Assembly: GCF_028372415.1 (NCBI RefSeq)
Contig: NC_092872.1
Span: 393,751,853 to 393,815,852, forward strand
DNA from: Notamacropus eugenii
Lineage: Eukaryota > Chordata > Mammalia > Diprotodontia > Macropodidae
Direction of reading: 5' to 3'
DNA: 64,000 nt
A program made the translations under genes and the position numbers. Position 1 is the first letter of the stretch, and every line of letters begins with the position of its first letter. The notes under the pieces were generated by a model that saw nothing but the letters and a program-made list of their open reading frames with translations, made no database searches and had not been told where the DNA came from. Positions 1-10,839 of the stretch are shown piece by piece.

Positions 1-84
1 TACCTGCCTCTAGGAGACTTAGACTAAAATTCGTTTCCCCAAACTAGAGATGTCTATGGTTTAGTCTCAGTAATTAATTCAGTC

Positions 85-1878
85 AATTGTTTTAATACTA
101 ATTGCTTTTACATCACTTTGTAACATGTCCAATTTTTCTCCCCATCTCTCCCCTCCCCCCACCCCCTAATACCTTGCATTTTGGTTATTCCTTCCCTCAA
201 TGAGCCCTCCCTTCTATCACACCCCACCCTTCCCTTATCCCCATCTTCTCTCTTTTTTATTGTAGGACAAGATAAATTTCTATACCCCATTACCTATGTT
301 TCTTATTTCCCAGTTATATGCAGTAATCATTCTCAACCTTCGTTTCTAATACTTTGAATTCCACCTTCTTTCCCTCCCTCCCTCCCTCCCTTCCTATCCT
401 CACTGAGATGGCAAGCAATTCGATACAGGCTATATATGTGTCATTTTGCAAAAGACTTCAATAATAATCATGTTGTGTAATACTAACTATATTGCCTTCT
501 ATCCTATGCTGATTGTATTTCCACAATACTAGAACTGTTTCTTTCTAGCTGCTTGCAGTATTTTCTCCTTGACCTTGGAACTCTGAAATTTGGCCACAAT
601 ATTCCTAGGAGTTTCTCTTTTTGGGTCTCTTTCAGGAGGTGATCAGTGGATTCTTTCAATATTTATTTTGCCCTCTGATTCTAGAATATCAGGACAGTTT
701 TCCTTTATAATTTCATGGAAGATAATGTCTAGGCTCTTTTTTTTGATCATGGCTTTCAAGTAGTTCCATAATTTTAAAATTGTTTCTCCTGGATCTATTT
801 TCCAGGTTAGTCATCACATTATCTTCTATTTTTTCAAACTTTTGGTTTTGTTTTCTAGCTGCTTGGTTTATCTCATAGTCATTCTTTTCCCTGAACTCAA
901 TTCTCTCTTTCAGAGAACTATTTTGTTCAGTGAGCTTTTGAACCTTCTCCTCCATTTGGCTAATTCTGCTTTTTAATGCCTCCTTCTCCTCATTGGCTTT
1001 TTGGATATCTTTTTCCAATTGAGTTAGCCTCTTTTTAAAGGTGTTATTTTTCTCAGCATTCTTTTAGTTCTCCTTTAGCAAGCTGCCAACTCACTTTTCA
1101 AGCTCTTCTATTTCCTGAAGCCAGTTTAAGTTCCCTTTGGAGGCCCTGGAGGCCAGAGTCTTAACTTCCTGTGACAGCAAGCCTTGTTCTTCCTCATCTG
1201 AAATAATGGGAGGAGATGCCTGTTCACTAAGAGAGTAACCTTCTATGGTCTTATTTTTTCCCCCTTTTCTGGGCATTTTCCCAGCCAGTTACTTGACTTC
1301 TGAATCCTTTGTCAAGAGATTTGACTCAGCTGCTTGGTTCCCCTGGGCTTTGGGTGGGGGCAGGGCCATCACTCAGGGCTGGGGTTTAGATCAACTGCTC
1401 CCTTTTGCCAGAGGCTGTAAGCTGAGCTGCCTGAACAATGGATCCAGTTGCTTCTGGGCCTCCATAGCTGCCTGCAGCCAGCTGCCTCTGTCTCTGCCAT
1501 CGCCTAGGGCTATTGCTGGAAAAACCCCATTGCCTGTCACTCATCTGGGAAAGCCCTTCCCCCTTGACCTTTGGAGCTTTCTTTGTTGCTTGTGGGTTGA
1601 GGTATCTGGGACCCTCTCTGCTGGGAACTCTGCCCTGAAGTTCTGTTCTGTTCCTGTTCCTCCCAGTGCCACATGACCAGGGCTGGGCTCCTCTCTGCTC
1701 AGCATCCTGTGAGATAGACCTTTCTTGTCAGACTTCTGGTTTACCTTTGGCTGGAAACCTCTTTTGCTCTGTTGTTCTGTGGCTTCTGCTATTCTAAACT
1801 TTGTTGAGAGTAATTTTAATGTATTTTTGGGGCTGTGGGGGAAGCGTTAGAGTATATGCTTCTTTCTACTCCATTTAG
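85..1878 (-). mobile_element. HAL1 (half-L1) copy with internal deletion
   Basis: Minus-strand element homologous to the complete HAL1 at 18412-21300. The part at 85-508 matches the 3' noncoding region of that copy. At about 508 it jumps directly into sequence matching ORF1 near 19634, so roughly 0.8 kb (the rest of the 3' region and the ORF1 C-terminus) is missing. The 5' untranslated part occupies about 1280-1878. No clear A-tail or TSD was found, so the ends are approximate. No ORF2 sequence lies between ORF1 and the 3' region. Confidence 0.7.
713..1276 (-). pseudogene. HAL1/L1 ORF1 remnant
   Basis: Broken ORF1 of the HAL1 above. The N-terminal piece (1091-1276) begins MPRKGGKNKTIEGY, nearly the same as the intact HAL1 ORF1 N-terminus. 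A second piece (713-1018) is a heptad-rich coiled coil with QMEEKVQKLTEQNSSLKERI. The two pieces are in different reading registers and the RNA-binding C-terminus is interrupted, so no ORF1 protein can be made. In L1-type elements ORF1p is an RNA-binding trimer; here only the sequence relic remains. Confidence 0.75.
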
Positions 1879-1949
1879 AGAATCTTTTTCAGGGATAGAT
1901 TGTGTGAGAGGGACATTGGAATCTCTCTGATTCTAAAATTCCATGATCC

Positions 1950-3496
1950 TTTTATTATATTTTACAAATAATATTCCATCTTAGACTTGGTCATATTGAA
2001 GAAGTCTTTTTATGACAATTACTTTTAGAATTTTTAACATCGTTTTTTTTTCCCTTAAGGATTTTTTTGGTGTCTATTTATATAATCACATACTTCCCCC
2101 CTTCCCCCCATTATGTTTTAGGATTGATTATGTGAATTCTTTTTCTAATACTGAAACATCTTTGTAAGCCTTATATGTTTAGTTTGGGGTGTGTGTGTGT
2201 GTTTGTGTGTGCTTGTGTGTGTGTTTACTTGTTGCTAGCCTCTTTTGTTAAAACTAGTCAAAATTTTTCTGCATCAATATTCATTAGTGATTCTCTGTTT
2301 CTTTTTGTTGCTGTCTCTCTCTTTTCCCTTTCCTGCATTCTCTTTTCTGCTCCTTCCTTCTTTCCTTTCTTTGGTCCCTTGACATATTGTCTTATTGTTT
2401 GCTGAGTCATTTTTGGACATGGCAGACTCTTTGTGACCCCATTTGGGGTTTTCTTGGCAGTGATACTGGAATGATTTGCCATTTCCTTCTCCAGCTCATT
2501 TTACAAATGAGAAAACTCAGGCAAACAACATTAAGTGACTTGCCTAGGGTCATATTGCTAGTGTGTTTGAGGCCAGATTTGAACTCAGGAAGAGGAGTTT
2601 TCCTGACTCGAGGCCTGGCACTCTATCCTCTATGCCACCTATTTGCTCAATATCCTACTATTACTGTTCTGCTTATGTCATATAGTTATTGGGTCTATGA
2701 TCTGTTCTTCAACTCAATTTTTTTTGTGTATTTTTTTTTTTATAATTTTCTTTGTGGGTCTATAGTTTTTCTTATGTTTCCTTTATTAATTCTTATGTTT
2801 GTTTTATTTCTTAAAGGAATATATTTTTATGCCATTTGAGATTTATTTTTGATTTCTTTATAGCTTGTCACATTATCCATTTTTGTAAAGATATGAACCT
2901 GAAAAATATGGATATTCCTTAAAATTCCTTTTATTTGTTGCACCAAGCCTCTTAAATTTTATTTTTCCAGTGACAATCTATATAGCTCCATACCTTTCTC
3001 ACTTATTTTTCTGTTGGATTTATCAAGTTCTGAAAGAAATGTATATTAATTGATTGTGTTGCTCTCAGTGTTGCTTGATATATGGCTGTCTTTACTTCTA
3101 CACACATTCATATACACGCACGAGTACCCATAGACGTACATACACACACATATATGTATATATTTCATAATGATAATATCTTGATGTAGTACCTTTAAAC
3201 ACAATATATTTTCCTCTTTACATATCTTGGTTTTATCTCTTTTTTGTTGTGTCTTTTCAGAAATCATGATTAAACTTGCTACTTTTTGTAATAATCTGAA
3301 GGCTAATAAATGTTGTTTGACTTCCTCCTATCTACTCTGTATGTGTCTTGTGAATTGTTGAATTTTATTTTATTATACATTCTTTCATTCCCTTTAATTT
3401 TTGGGGGGGAGTTTAATCTACTTATGTTTAGGTTCATAATTGTCAAGCTTGTATTTTTCAGTTGAATTGCTTTTGCCCATTTTGAAGTCAGTAAAT
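1950..3496 (-). mobile_element. Old L1 ORF2 remnant, split by a SINE
   Basis: Diverged minus-strand L1 sequence. Recognisable pieces include a segment near 2262-2300 resembling the intact L1 at 4240-4290, and pieces near 3000-3090 and 3320-3480 resembling the L1 endonuclease-coding region at 5380-5830. A CORE-SINE interrupts it at 2401-2647. The young L1 at 3508 is inserted next to or into it. Stops in all frames; boundaries approximate. A short TG-repeat (about 2187-2226) and CA/TA repeats (about 3100-3160) lie inside. Confidence 0.5.
2401..2647 (+). mobile_element. CORE-SINE (WSINE/Ther-type)
   Basis: Plus-strand SINE with the usual module order: a head containing the phrase gactctttgtgacccc, a core with an ACAAATGAGAAAACT-type motif followed by AAGTGACTTGCC, and a 3' part with TTTGAACTCAGG and CACTCTATCC. 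The same family recurs on the minus strand at 26.9 and 38.3 kb. No coding capacity; such SINEs rely on LINE machinery. Confidence 0.8.
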
Positions 3497-3905
3497 TCCT
3501 GCGTTTTTATTTTTATTTTTATTTTTTTTTATTTTTTTTATTTTGTAATGTTTAACAATCACTGCCATACAATTGTGATTTATCCCCGCCACCTACCCCC
3601 CACTCCCCCCTCCCTCCCCACGACTGCATACAATTCTGTATAGATTCTACATATACTTTCCTATTGAGTATATTTTCACTATAGTCATGCTATGTAGTCA
3701 GACTAAGATAAATGAAAGAAATCATATAACAAATCAGAACATGATACACAAACACATACACATACACAAACATGATCTGCTACAATATGTGAGTGACTTC
3801 CATATTTCTCTCTCTGAGTGTGGCAGGCATTTTGCCTTGAGATCCTCCATTGGGATTTTTTTTTTTTTTGGTAAGAAGTTCTTGTGTTATTACAAAAATC
3901 TAAGT

Positions 3906-5909
3906 TTACCAGAAAAAACTCTCACACACTGTGGTTGTTTCTGTGCATAAAGTTCTCCTGGTTCTACTCCTTTCACTCAGCATCAGGTCATATAAGTCCT
4001 TCCAGGCCTCTCTGAAGTCTTCTTGTTCATCATTTCTTCTGGCACAATAGTACTCCATTACATTCATATACCATAATTTATTCAGCCATTCCCCAATTGA
4101 TGGACATCCCCTTGACTTCCAGTTTTTGGCAACTACATAGAGTGCTGCTATAAATATTTTTGTACATGTGGGACCCTTTCCCATTTTTATGATCTCTTGG
4201 GGATATAGTCTAGATGCAAAAATAAAAAAAAAAATTTTTGCATCTATATTCATTAGGGAAATTGGTCTATAATTTTCTTTCTCTGTTTTGTCTCTTCCTG
4301 GTTTGGGTATCAAAACCATATTTGTATCATAGAAAGAATTTGGGAGGACTCCTTCTTCCCCAATTTTCAAGAATAGTGTATGTAGTATTGGAATTAACTG
4401 TTCTTTAAATGTTTGATAGAATTCACTTGTGAATCCATCTGGCCCTGGAGATTTTTTCCTAGGGAGTTCATTGATGGCTTGTTCAATTTCTTTTTCTGAG
4501 ATGGGGTTGTTTAAGTATTCAACTTCCTCTTCTGTTAATCTGGGCAATTTGTATTTTTTAAAATATTCATCCATCTCATTTAGATTATCGAATTTGTGGG
4601 CATAAAGTTGGGCAAAGTAGTTTCTAATTATTGTTTTAATTTCCTCCTCATTGGAGGTGAGTTCACCCCTTTCATTTTTAATATTAGTAATTTGGTTTTC
4701 TTCTTTCTTTTTTTTAATCAGATTGACCAAAGGTTTATCAATTTTATTAGTTTTTTCATAAAACCAACTATTGGTTTTATTTATTAATTCAATAGTTTTC
4801 TTAATTTCAATTTTATTAATCTCTCCTTTGGTTTTCAGTATTTCTAATTTGGTATTTACTTGGGGATTTTCAATTTGTTCTTTTTCTAGCTTTTTCAACT
4901 GCAAGCCTAAGTCATTGATCTCCTCTTTCTCTATTTTATTTATGTAAGCATTCAGAGATATAAAACTTCCCCTAATAACTGCTTTTGCAGTATCCCATAA
5001 GTTTTGGTATGTTGTCTCACTATTGTCATTCTCTCGAATGAAATTGTTGATTGTTTCTATGATTTCTTCTTTAACCCAACCCTTCTTTAGAATTAGATTA
5101 TTTAGTTTCCAATTGATTTTTGATTTCTCTTTCCATGGCCTTTTATTACATGTAATTTTTAATGCATTATGATCTGAAAAGGATGCATTGATTATCTCTA
5201 CCTTTCTGCACTGGATTGTGAGATTTTTATGTCCTAGTACATGGTCAATTTTTGTAAATGTTCCATGTACCGCTGAGAAAAAAGTATATTCCTTTCTATT
5301 CCCATTTAATTTTCTCCAAAGATCTATCATATCTACCTTATCCAGAGTTTTATTTACCTCCTTAACCTCTTTCTTGTTTATTTTGAGGTTGGATTTATCG
5401 AGTTCAGAGAGGGGGAGGTTGAGGTCCCCCACTAGTATAGTTTTGCTATCAATTTCTTCCTTCAACTCCCCCAACCTCTCCTCTAAGAATCTGGATGCTA
5501 TACCACTTGGAGCATACATGTTTAGTAATGGTATTGCTTCGTTGTCTATGGTGCCTTTTAGCAGGATATAGTTTCCATCCCTATCCCTTTTGATTAGATC
5601 TATTTCTGCTTTTGCTTTGTCTGAGATTAGGATTGCTACTCCTGTCTTTCTTACATGAGCTGAAGCACAATATATTCTGCTCCATCCTTTGACCTTTATC
5701 CTATGTGTTTCCCACCGTTTCAAATGTGTTTCTTGTAAGCAGCATATTGTTGGATTATGGCTTTTAATCCATTCTGCTATCCATCTCCGTTTTATGGGAG
5801 AGTTCATTCCATTCACATTCACAGTTATGATTACAATCTGTGTAGTTCCCTCCAACCTCTTTCCCACCATTTGTGCTTTTAGCTCTCCCGTCTCCCTTCC
5901 CGTCCTCAA
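3906..5909 (-). pseudogene. L1 ORF2 with endonuclease kept, RT deleted in frame
   Basis: A 667-codon open frame. Residues about 26-260 are an apurinic-type endonuclease with recognisable motifs [33 protein letters not shown] and SFSDHNALK. The linker leads to the first RT block ([14 protein letters not shown], near residue 550). Around residue 559 it jumps to the ORF2 C-terminal region (CTKIFIAAL through [10 protein letters not shown]), so the catalytic FADD box and the rest of RT are absent. Full ORF2 is about 1250-1280 residues, so about 600 are lost, yet the frame stays open. The protein could nick DNA but not reverse transcribe. The first ATG at 5909 is assumed. Confidence 0.85.
4211..4246. 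repeat. 13-bp inverted repeat with A10 loop at ORF2 deletion junction
   Basis: Arms tagatgcaaaaat (4211-4223) and atttttgcatcta (4234-4246) are perfect reverse complements around ten A residues. It sits exactly where the ORF2 deletion joins. The right arm is normal L1 sequence; the left arm looks like an inverted copy of it. Confidence 0.85.
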
Positions 5910-6435
5910 CAGTATTCACTTTTCTCCCCCTCCTCCTGCAGCCTTCCCCTCCTTCTTTTGACCCCCCTCCCTTTTAGTCCCCTTTACTCTTATTGCTTCT
6001 TTCCTCCCTTTTAGCCACCCTCCCCTTTCTTCCCCCTTCCCCTCCTACTACCTATAGAGCTAGTTAGGCTTATCTACTTAAGATTATTGTTCCCTCCTTT
6101 GAACAAATCAGATGAGAGTACCTCTCAAACAATGCTCATCTCCCTCCCCTCCTTCCCTCTACTATAGTTTTGTACTTCTTCCTGTGATATAATTTGCCAT
6201 TTTCTGCTTCCCCCTTTCCATAGCTCCTATTACATTCCCTTCTCATACTTAAATCATATTTTTGACATGACATCATTTACTTTATGCCCGTTCCCTCTAC
6301 ATATATCCCTTTTATCATAATAGCTGCACAGTTCTCAAGATTAACAGGTATCATCTTCCCTTATAGGGAGGTAAACAGTTTGCCCTAATTGAGTAGCAAG
6401 TTTTTGTTTTTGTTTTTTCCCCTCTGTTTACCTTT

Positions 6436-7617
6436 TTATGATTCTCTGGAGACCTGCATTTGAAGATCAAATTGTCTATTGAGTTCTGGTGTTTTGGTCA
6501 GGAAGCTCTGGAAATCCCTTATTTCGTTGAATGACTTTCTCCTTGCCTGAAATGTTATGCTGAACTTTGCTGGGTAGTTGATCCTTGGTTGAAGTCCCAA
6601 CTCCTTTGCCTTATGGAATATTGGGTTCCAGTTCTTTCGATCTTTTAATGTAGAAGCTGCAAGGTCCTGTGTGATCCTGACTGTGTGTCCTTGATATTTG
6701 AATTGTTTCTTTCTGGCTGCTTGTAGTATTTTCTCCTTCACTTGATAGCTCTGGAATTTGGCAACTATATTTCTTGGGGTTTTGAGTTTGGGATCCCTTT
6801 CGGGAGGGGAACGGTGGATTCTTTCGATGACTATTTTGCCCTCTGAGTCTAGTACTTCTGGACAGTTTTCCTTGATGATTTCCTGGAAGATATTTTCCAG
6901 ACTCTTTTCTTCATCATGGGTTTCTGGCAGGCCAATAATTCTTAGATTTTCTCTCCTGGATCTATTTTCCAGGTCAGTTGTTTTTCCAATTAAATATTTT
7001 ACATTTTCTTCTATCTTTTCATTCTTTAGATTTTGTTTGACTGATTCTTGTTGCCTCATTGAGTCATTAGTTTCTACTTGCCCAATTCTAATCTTCATCG
7101 TAGTGTTTTCTTCAGTTAGCTTTTCCATCTCCTTTTCCATCTGACCAATTTTTCCCTTTAAGGAGCTATTTTCTCCATTTAATTTTTGTACTTCTTTTTC
7201 CATTTGACCAATTTTCCCAGTTAGGTTTTGGGTTTCCTTTTCCATCTGATCAATTTTCCCAATTAGGTTTTGGGTTTCCTTTTCCATTTGATTAGCTCTT
7301 CCTTTTAGGGAATTATTCTCTCCAGTTAATTTTTGAACTTCCTTTTCCATTTCTTCAATTTTCTTTTTCAGGGTGATGTTCTCATCAGTAAATTCTTTTT
7401 TTATAGTTTTAAAATCATTGGCCAGTTTTTCTTTTATATCCTTCTTCAGACATTCCAGGTAATCTAGTTGTGCTTGCGAGAAATTCATAGTCCCATCTGA
7501 GGTTTCAGATGGAAGTACAGTCTCAGCTCTAACCTCTTTGGTGTTTGTGTTTTGGTCCTTATCCCCATAGAAAGATTCTATGGTTTTTTCACTTTTCGTC
7601 TGCTTTTTCCGATTCAT
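6436..7617 (-). CDS. L1 ORF1 protein, intact
   Basis: A 393-codon open frame starting MNRKKQTKSEKTIESFYGDK. Residues about 50-190 are a long coiled coil with repeated QMEKE units at 14-residue spacing. This is followed by the RRM-like domain (ENLRIIGLPETHDEEKS) and the C-terminal domain (RIHRSPPERDPKLKTPRNIV and the KKQFKYQGHTVRI region). L1 ORF1p is a trimeric RNA-binding chaperone that coats L1 RNA in cytoplasmic particles. Length and domain order are normal for a mammalian L1 ORF1, and no frameshift or stop was found. The stop lies 526 bp before ORF2. Its partner ORF2 here is defective, so this copy could supply ORF1p but not reverse transcriptase. Confidence 0.85.
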   Translation of the reverse strand: MNRKKQTKSEKTIESFYGDKDQNTNTKEVRAETVLPSETSDGTMNFSQAQLDYLECLKKDIKEKLANDFKTIKKEFTDENITLKKKIEEMEKEVQKLTGENNSLKGRANQMEKETQNLIGKIDQMEKETQNLTGKIGQMEKEVQKLNGENSSLKGKIGQMEKEMEKLTEENTTMKIRIGQVETNDSMRQQESVKQNLKNEKIEENVKYLIGKTTDLENRSRRENLRIIGLPETHDEEKSLENIFQEIIKENCPEVLDSEGKIVIERIHRSPPERDPKLKTPRNIVAKFQSYQVKEKILQAARKKQFKYQGHTVRITQDLAASTLKDRKNWNPIFHKAKELGLQPRINYPAKFSITFQARRKSFNEIRDFQSFLTKTPELNRQFDLQMQVSRES

Positions 7618-8557
7618 GATGTTGGCTGAGTGTTGTAGCTTTTGGTTCTTTCAGTCAGAAGGTACAGATCTTTAAGTTGAGCTGATGTGTGTCTAGGCTA
7701 AAAGCAGGCTTTTGTTTTTTGTTTCCCCGATCAACCCTGGGGTTAGCTTGTTAGGTATGTGGGAGGGGTGGTCTGTCCTCAGGATATCTCCTCAGCTGAC
7801 TTGAGGCAAAGGCAAGGTCAGGGGATGGTGATCCCAGCTTCCCTATTGTCTTCCCTTTTCCCCTGGAGGGCTGGGGCACACCTAGAAGCTAACGCGTGTT
7901 CCCGCCCCTCCTTGGGCTCGTCTCCCAGCTCTGAGGCTTGCCTGGGTCTCAGTGCGAATTTTCTCTGCCCTGGGTCGTCTGTTCCTCCAGCCGTCTCCGC
8001 TTCCGTAGGAAGAATCCCCCTTTGCCACTTTTCCAGCGTCTGGTGTTATGAGACCACCCGCCCCCTTCTGCTGTTCCCGCTGATCCGGGATTACTCTGGG
8101 GAAGAATTTTATGGTTCCCTCACGGTCATCAGGGGGGAGGAGAGAGCACTTACTGATCACTCTGCCATCCCAGTTCCTGGAAGTTCAAGTAGTGACCCAC
8201 CGAAGTCCGTCTTCAGGCTGAAGATTTCAAGGGCTGCTGCACTGATGTCTGGCACTCAGCGGCTCTCACCGGCTCAGCCTGGCTTATCTCCTGCTCCGCT
8301 GGTCTCGCCCGCCACTCTCGGGCTCCTCTGGTCCCCTCCACCCTGCTGCGCCGACCGTGCTGTGCTGTGCGCCAGGGTCTTAGCCCCGCGGAACAGATCC
8401 CTCCCATGGACCCTCTGGTCCAGCCTGGGCTCCGAATCCGTCAAAGTCCGTCACCCACTGGATTCTACACCTCCAAAGTCTGGTCAGACTCTCCCCCCGG
8501 AGATATCCAGAGGAGTTTTTCCAGGAGCTTAGGTGAGTCGTTGCTTTCACTCCGCCA
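7618..8557 (-). promoter_or_regulatory. L1 5' untranslated region / internal promoter
   Basis: GC- and CpG-rich block directly upstream of ORF1, in contrast to the AT-rich surroundings. It ends with a plus-strand ctccgccatcc boundary like the cttcgccatcttgg boundary of the HAL1 at 21.3 kb. L1 5' regions hold the internal RNA polymerase II promoter; promoter function here is inferred from position and composition. Antisense open frames in it (for example 7759-8532 on the plus strand) are explained by its high GC content. Confidence 0.65.
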
Positions 8558-8687
8558 TCCTGCGTTTTGTTTTTGTTCCACTAATTTAATCCTAGTTTTC
8601 TCTTCCTTCCCATGTTCCTCTGTACACATTTTTGTTTGTTTGTTTAGAATGTTTATTTCTCTTCCTTTCAGAGACAAAATCAGAAGT

Positions 8688-9170
8688 TGTATCTCCAGGG
8701 CAATATTCAAAGCACTGATGATGACTATGCATATTCTGGCATAGTTTTGAGTCCCAAAGTATAGCAGACTCTCCATATAGAAGGCAGAGTAAAAACATTT
8801 ATTTAAACACCAGAAAGCCAAATCCAAACACTATAAAGCCAAATCCATCATAATAGCCAAGAAGTCAATACACATTAGCACAGTAGGGCAAAACCATTCC
8901 TAAACCTCTCCTGAACCTTCCCCGCTTCTCTACCCCACTGGGGCCTTCCCAAAAACAAATACTCACAAGGCTAGCTGTGCCTGCATGTGCTATCTCCCCT
9001 CTGCCCTAACTGCTCTCACCAACATCTTCCCAGTTCTGCTCCACCCTTCCTGCTTCTCCTGTTAGCAAGCTCCTCCTATCACATGTGATTTAGGCTTTCA
9101 TATGATTTAAGGCAGTCACATAGGCCCATTAATGAATGGGAAAGATCTTCCCATTTAAGTTACCATTACA
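8688..9170 (-). repeat. ERV-L LTR, outer complete copy (A)
   Basis: About 483 bp with plus-strand ends tgtatctcc and ttaccattaca (TG/CA). It matches LTR C at 14772-15235 and the solo LTR at 36157-36739. It shares with LTR C not only the LTR but also the next 130 bp of flank. Confidence 0.8.
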
Positions 9171-9303
9171 GCAGTGTTCTGCAGCTTCTGGTCTCAGTTG
9201 CCAAGTATGCCTGGAGTCACTCAGCCAGTATGTGCCAGGTTATCCTTAATATCTACTATGCTATATTGCTTTTATTTTCCATTGTATGACCCAACTTCAA
9301 AGT
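9171..9303. repeat. Copy of the provirus 5' flank
   Basis: This stretch matches 15236-15383, which lies outside the provirus on the far side. Both begin gcagtgttctgca and end in the phrase cccaacttcaaagt. The homology stops at aaagt, where the partial LTR B starts. This is non-viral flank sitting between two LTRs. Confidence 0.7.
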
Positions 9304-9476
9304 ATAACAGACTCTCAATATAGTAGGCAGAAGGAAAACATTTATTCATATACCAGAAAGCCAAATCCTAGTACCAGAAAGTCAAATCCATCATAGAAAC
9401 TAAGAAGTCAATATACATTAGCACTGTAGGGGACAAAGCCATTCCCAAGATCTTCCTGTTTAAATTACATTTAACT
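9303..9476 (-). repeat. ERV-L LTR, partial inner copy (B)
   Basis: It begins inside the LTR at ataacagactctc, runs parallel to LTRs A and C to the phrase gccattcccaa, then skips to gatcttcctgtttaa near the far LTR end. It is therefore truncated on the left and internally deleted. It joins directly to internal proviral sequence. Confidence 0.7.
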
Positions 9477-10324
9477 CCATGATCTTTCATATTCATTACA
9501 TAGATCAGTGGGGCAACTAGTATCAATAGAACTATAACAAGGATAACATAAAATAAGCATATAAAACAATATCTTAAGCAACTGGTGTCAATAGAACTTT
9601 ACAACAATATAACAGGGATCATACAAAATAAGCACATAAAACAATATCCTAGGGTGGGGGTTGAGCACAAACACCCCATCATTACCCTCTCAAATGAATG
9701 AGGCCTAAAATCTTGGAGTATGGGGCAAAGGTCTTTTCTTCTATAGTTACTTCCTGCTGAAATTGAACACAGAGCTGTCCCTGCCCCAAGAGGTCCCATT
9801 CAAGAGGTCAGTTCTTTAGCTGTCTTCTGGAGCTTGATTGACACCAGGTCTAGGGGGGACACATCACAGTGGTGGATAGGGGGTGACATCTGGCTTAGGG
9901 GATCAGACATTTCCAGGTGGAGGGTGCTAGACCTATAGGAAACAAATCTAGCCAACAAATTCAACAGACAAAAAGCCAAAAGGAAACAAGGAGACAATAA
10001 CCAGAAACAAGGTAAGTAGGGTCAGTCATGCTTCTGGAGTCCATGAACCCACTATCATAGCCTCATTCATAGTAGAATAATGAGTTAAGAGTACAATCTA
10101 GTAATCTTCTCCTGAATAAACAATAGTTACAGTGTTATCTTTCTGGTGGGCTATATAATTTCTGCAGCCTTTAGAACATCATTTGGCCTCCATTTCACCC
10201 ATATTTTAGCTCCCAATTTTTTTCTATCAGTAGAATCTAACCATTCAGTTCCTGTGCTGGTAATTTTGGAAGGAGGATCAGTTTTCACAAGTGATATTTT
10301 TTTTTCACAAAGATTAATAATCAC
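9477..10324 (-). other. 3' internal region of ERV-L provirus
   Basis: Lies between the dUTPase and the 3' LTR. Minus-strand open frames of 65-66 codons (9599-9799, 9800-9997) include a hydrophobic stretch (CFLLAFCLLNLLARFV), but I cannot match it to an env protein, and ERV-L elements normally lack env. No polypurine tract is recognisable next to LTR B. Confidence 0.4.
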
Positions 10325-10615
10325 TTGAACTATTTATCAGTTTTACAAAACTGTATGGGTTCTTCACCTAAATTTTGGAATGTCACAATAATTTTTCCTT
10401 GATAATTAGAATCTATCACTTCAGTAAATACATGTATTCCTCTAGCTGCTAATCCTGATTTAGGTAATATTCATCCAAAATGATTTTTAGGGATTCTCAT
10501 ACATATTCCGGGAGATTTTTCTCATTTCTTTTCTATCCAACCCAAAGTCCTCTAAACAATGTAAATCATATCCTGCTGAACCAGGTATCCCTGGATATGG
10601 TACTGGAAAATCTGT
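10325..10615 (-). pseudogene. ERV-L dUTPase remnant
   Basis: Minus-strand translation gives PGIPGSAGYDL (10563-10605), a clear dUTPase motif, then LPKSGLAARGIHVFTEVIDS followed by NYQGKIIVTFQN, which matches the substrate-binding motif 3 pattern. At least one in-frame stop separates the motifs. dUTPase converts dUTP to dUMP and limits uracil incorporation during reverse transcription. Its place downstream of integrase marks the element as ERV-L-like rather than betaretroviral, where the domain lies next to protease. It is too short for the longer open-frame pieces to reveal and was found by reading motifs. Confidence 0.8.
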
Positions 10616-10839
10616 CCTCACAGTCCAATACTCAATATTTGGGATCTTATATGTTGTTTTCTAATTTGCAAATTTGAGGTCATCATTCTGGCTAGAGGTG
10701 TACTTCCTCCCAGTCTGTTATTCAAAATACTTAAAGCAGTGAACAAATTTTATTTCCAATGTCCATAAGTATTATTAGAACTTAACTTCCTTAACTGTTC
10801 TTTGAATAATTCATTTATTCTTTCAATTAACCTAGATGC

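Larger units (their letters stand above)
3508..8557 (-). mobile_element. Near-complete young L1 with RT deletion
   Basis: Minus-strand L1 with all parts in order: A-rich tail (plus-strand T-runs from about 3504), 3' untranslated region to about 3905, ORF2 (3906-5909), a 526-bp inter-ORF spacer, ORF1 (6436-7617) and a CpG-rich 5' untranslated region to 8557. An 11-bp direct repeat, tcctgcgtttt, at 3497-3507 and 8558-8568 is a good target-site duplication; in L1 sense it begins with AAAA, as expected for L1 endonuclease cleavage. Its length of about 5.05 kb is shorter than a full L1 because most of the RT domain of ORF2 is missing. Confidence 0.88.

Noticed and set aside
6758..7144. 128-codon plus-strand frame
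   Set aside because: It is the antisense shadow of the intact L1 ORF1.
7759..8532. 257-codon plus-strand frame
   Set aside because: It lies antisense in the GC-rich L1 5' region, has no domain, and the opposite strand is explained by the L1.
9599..9997. env gene of the ERV-L provirus
   Set aside because: There is only a short hydrophobic stretch, with no Env motif, and ERV-L elements normally have no env.
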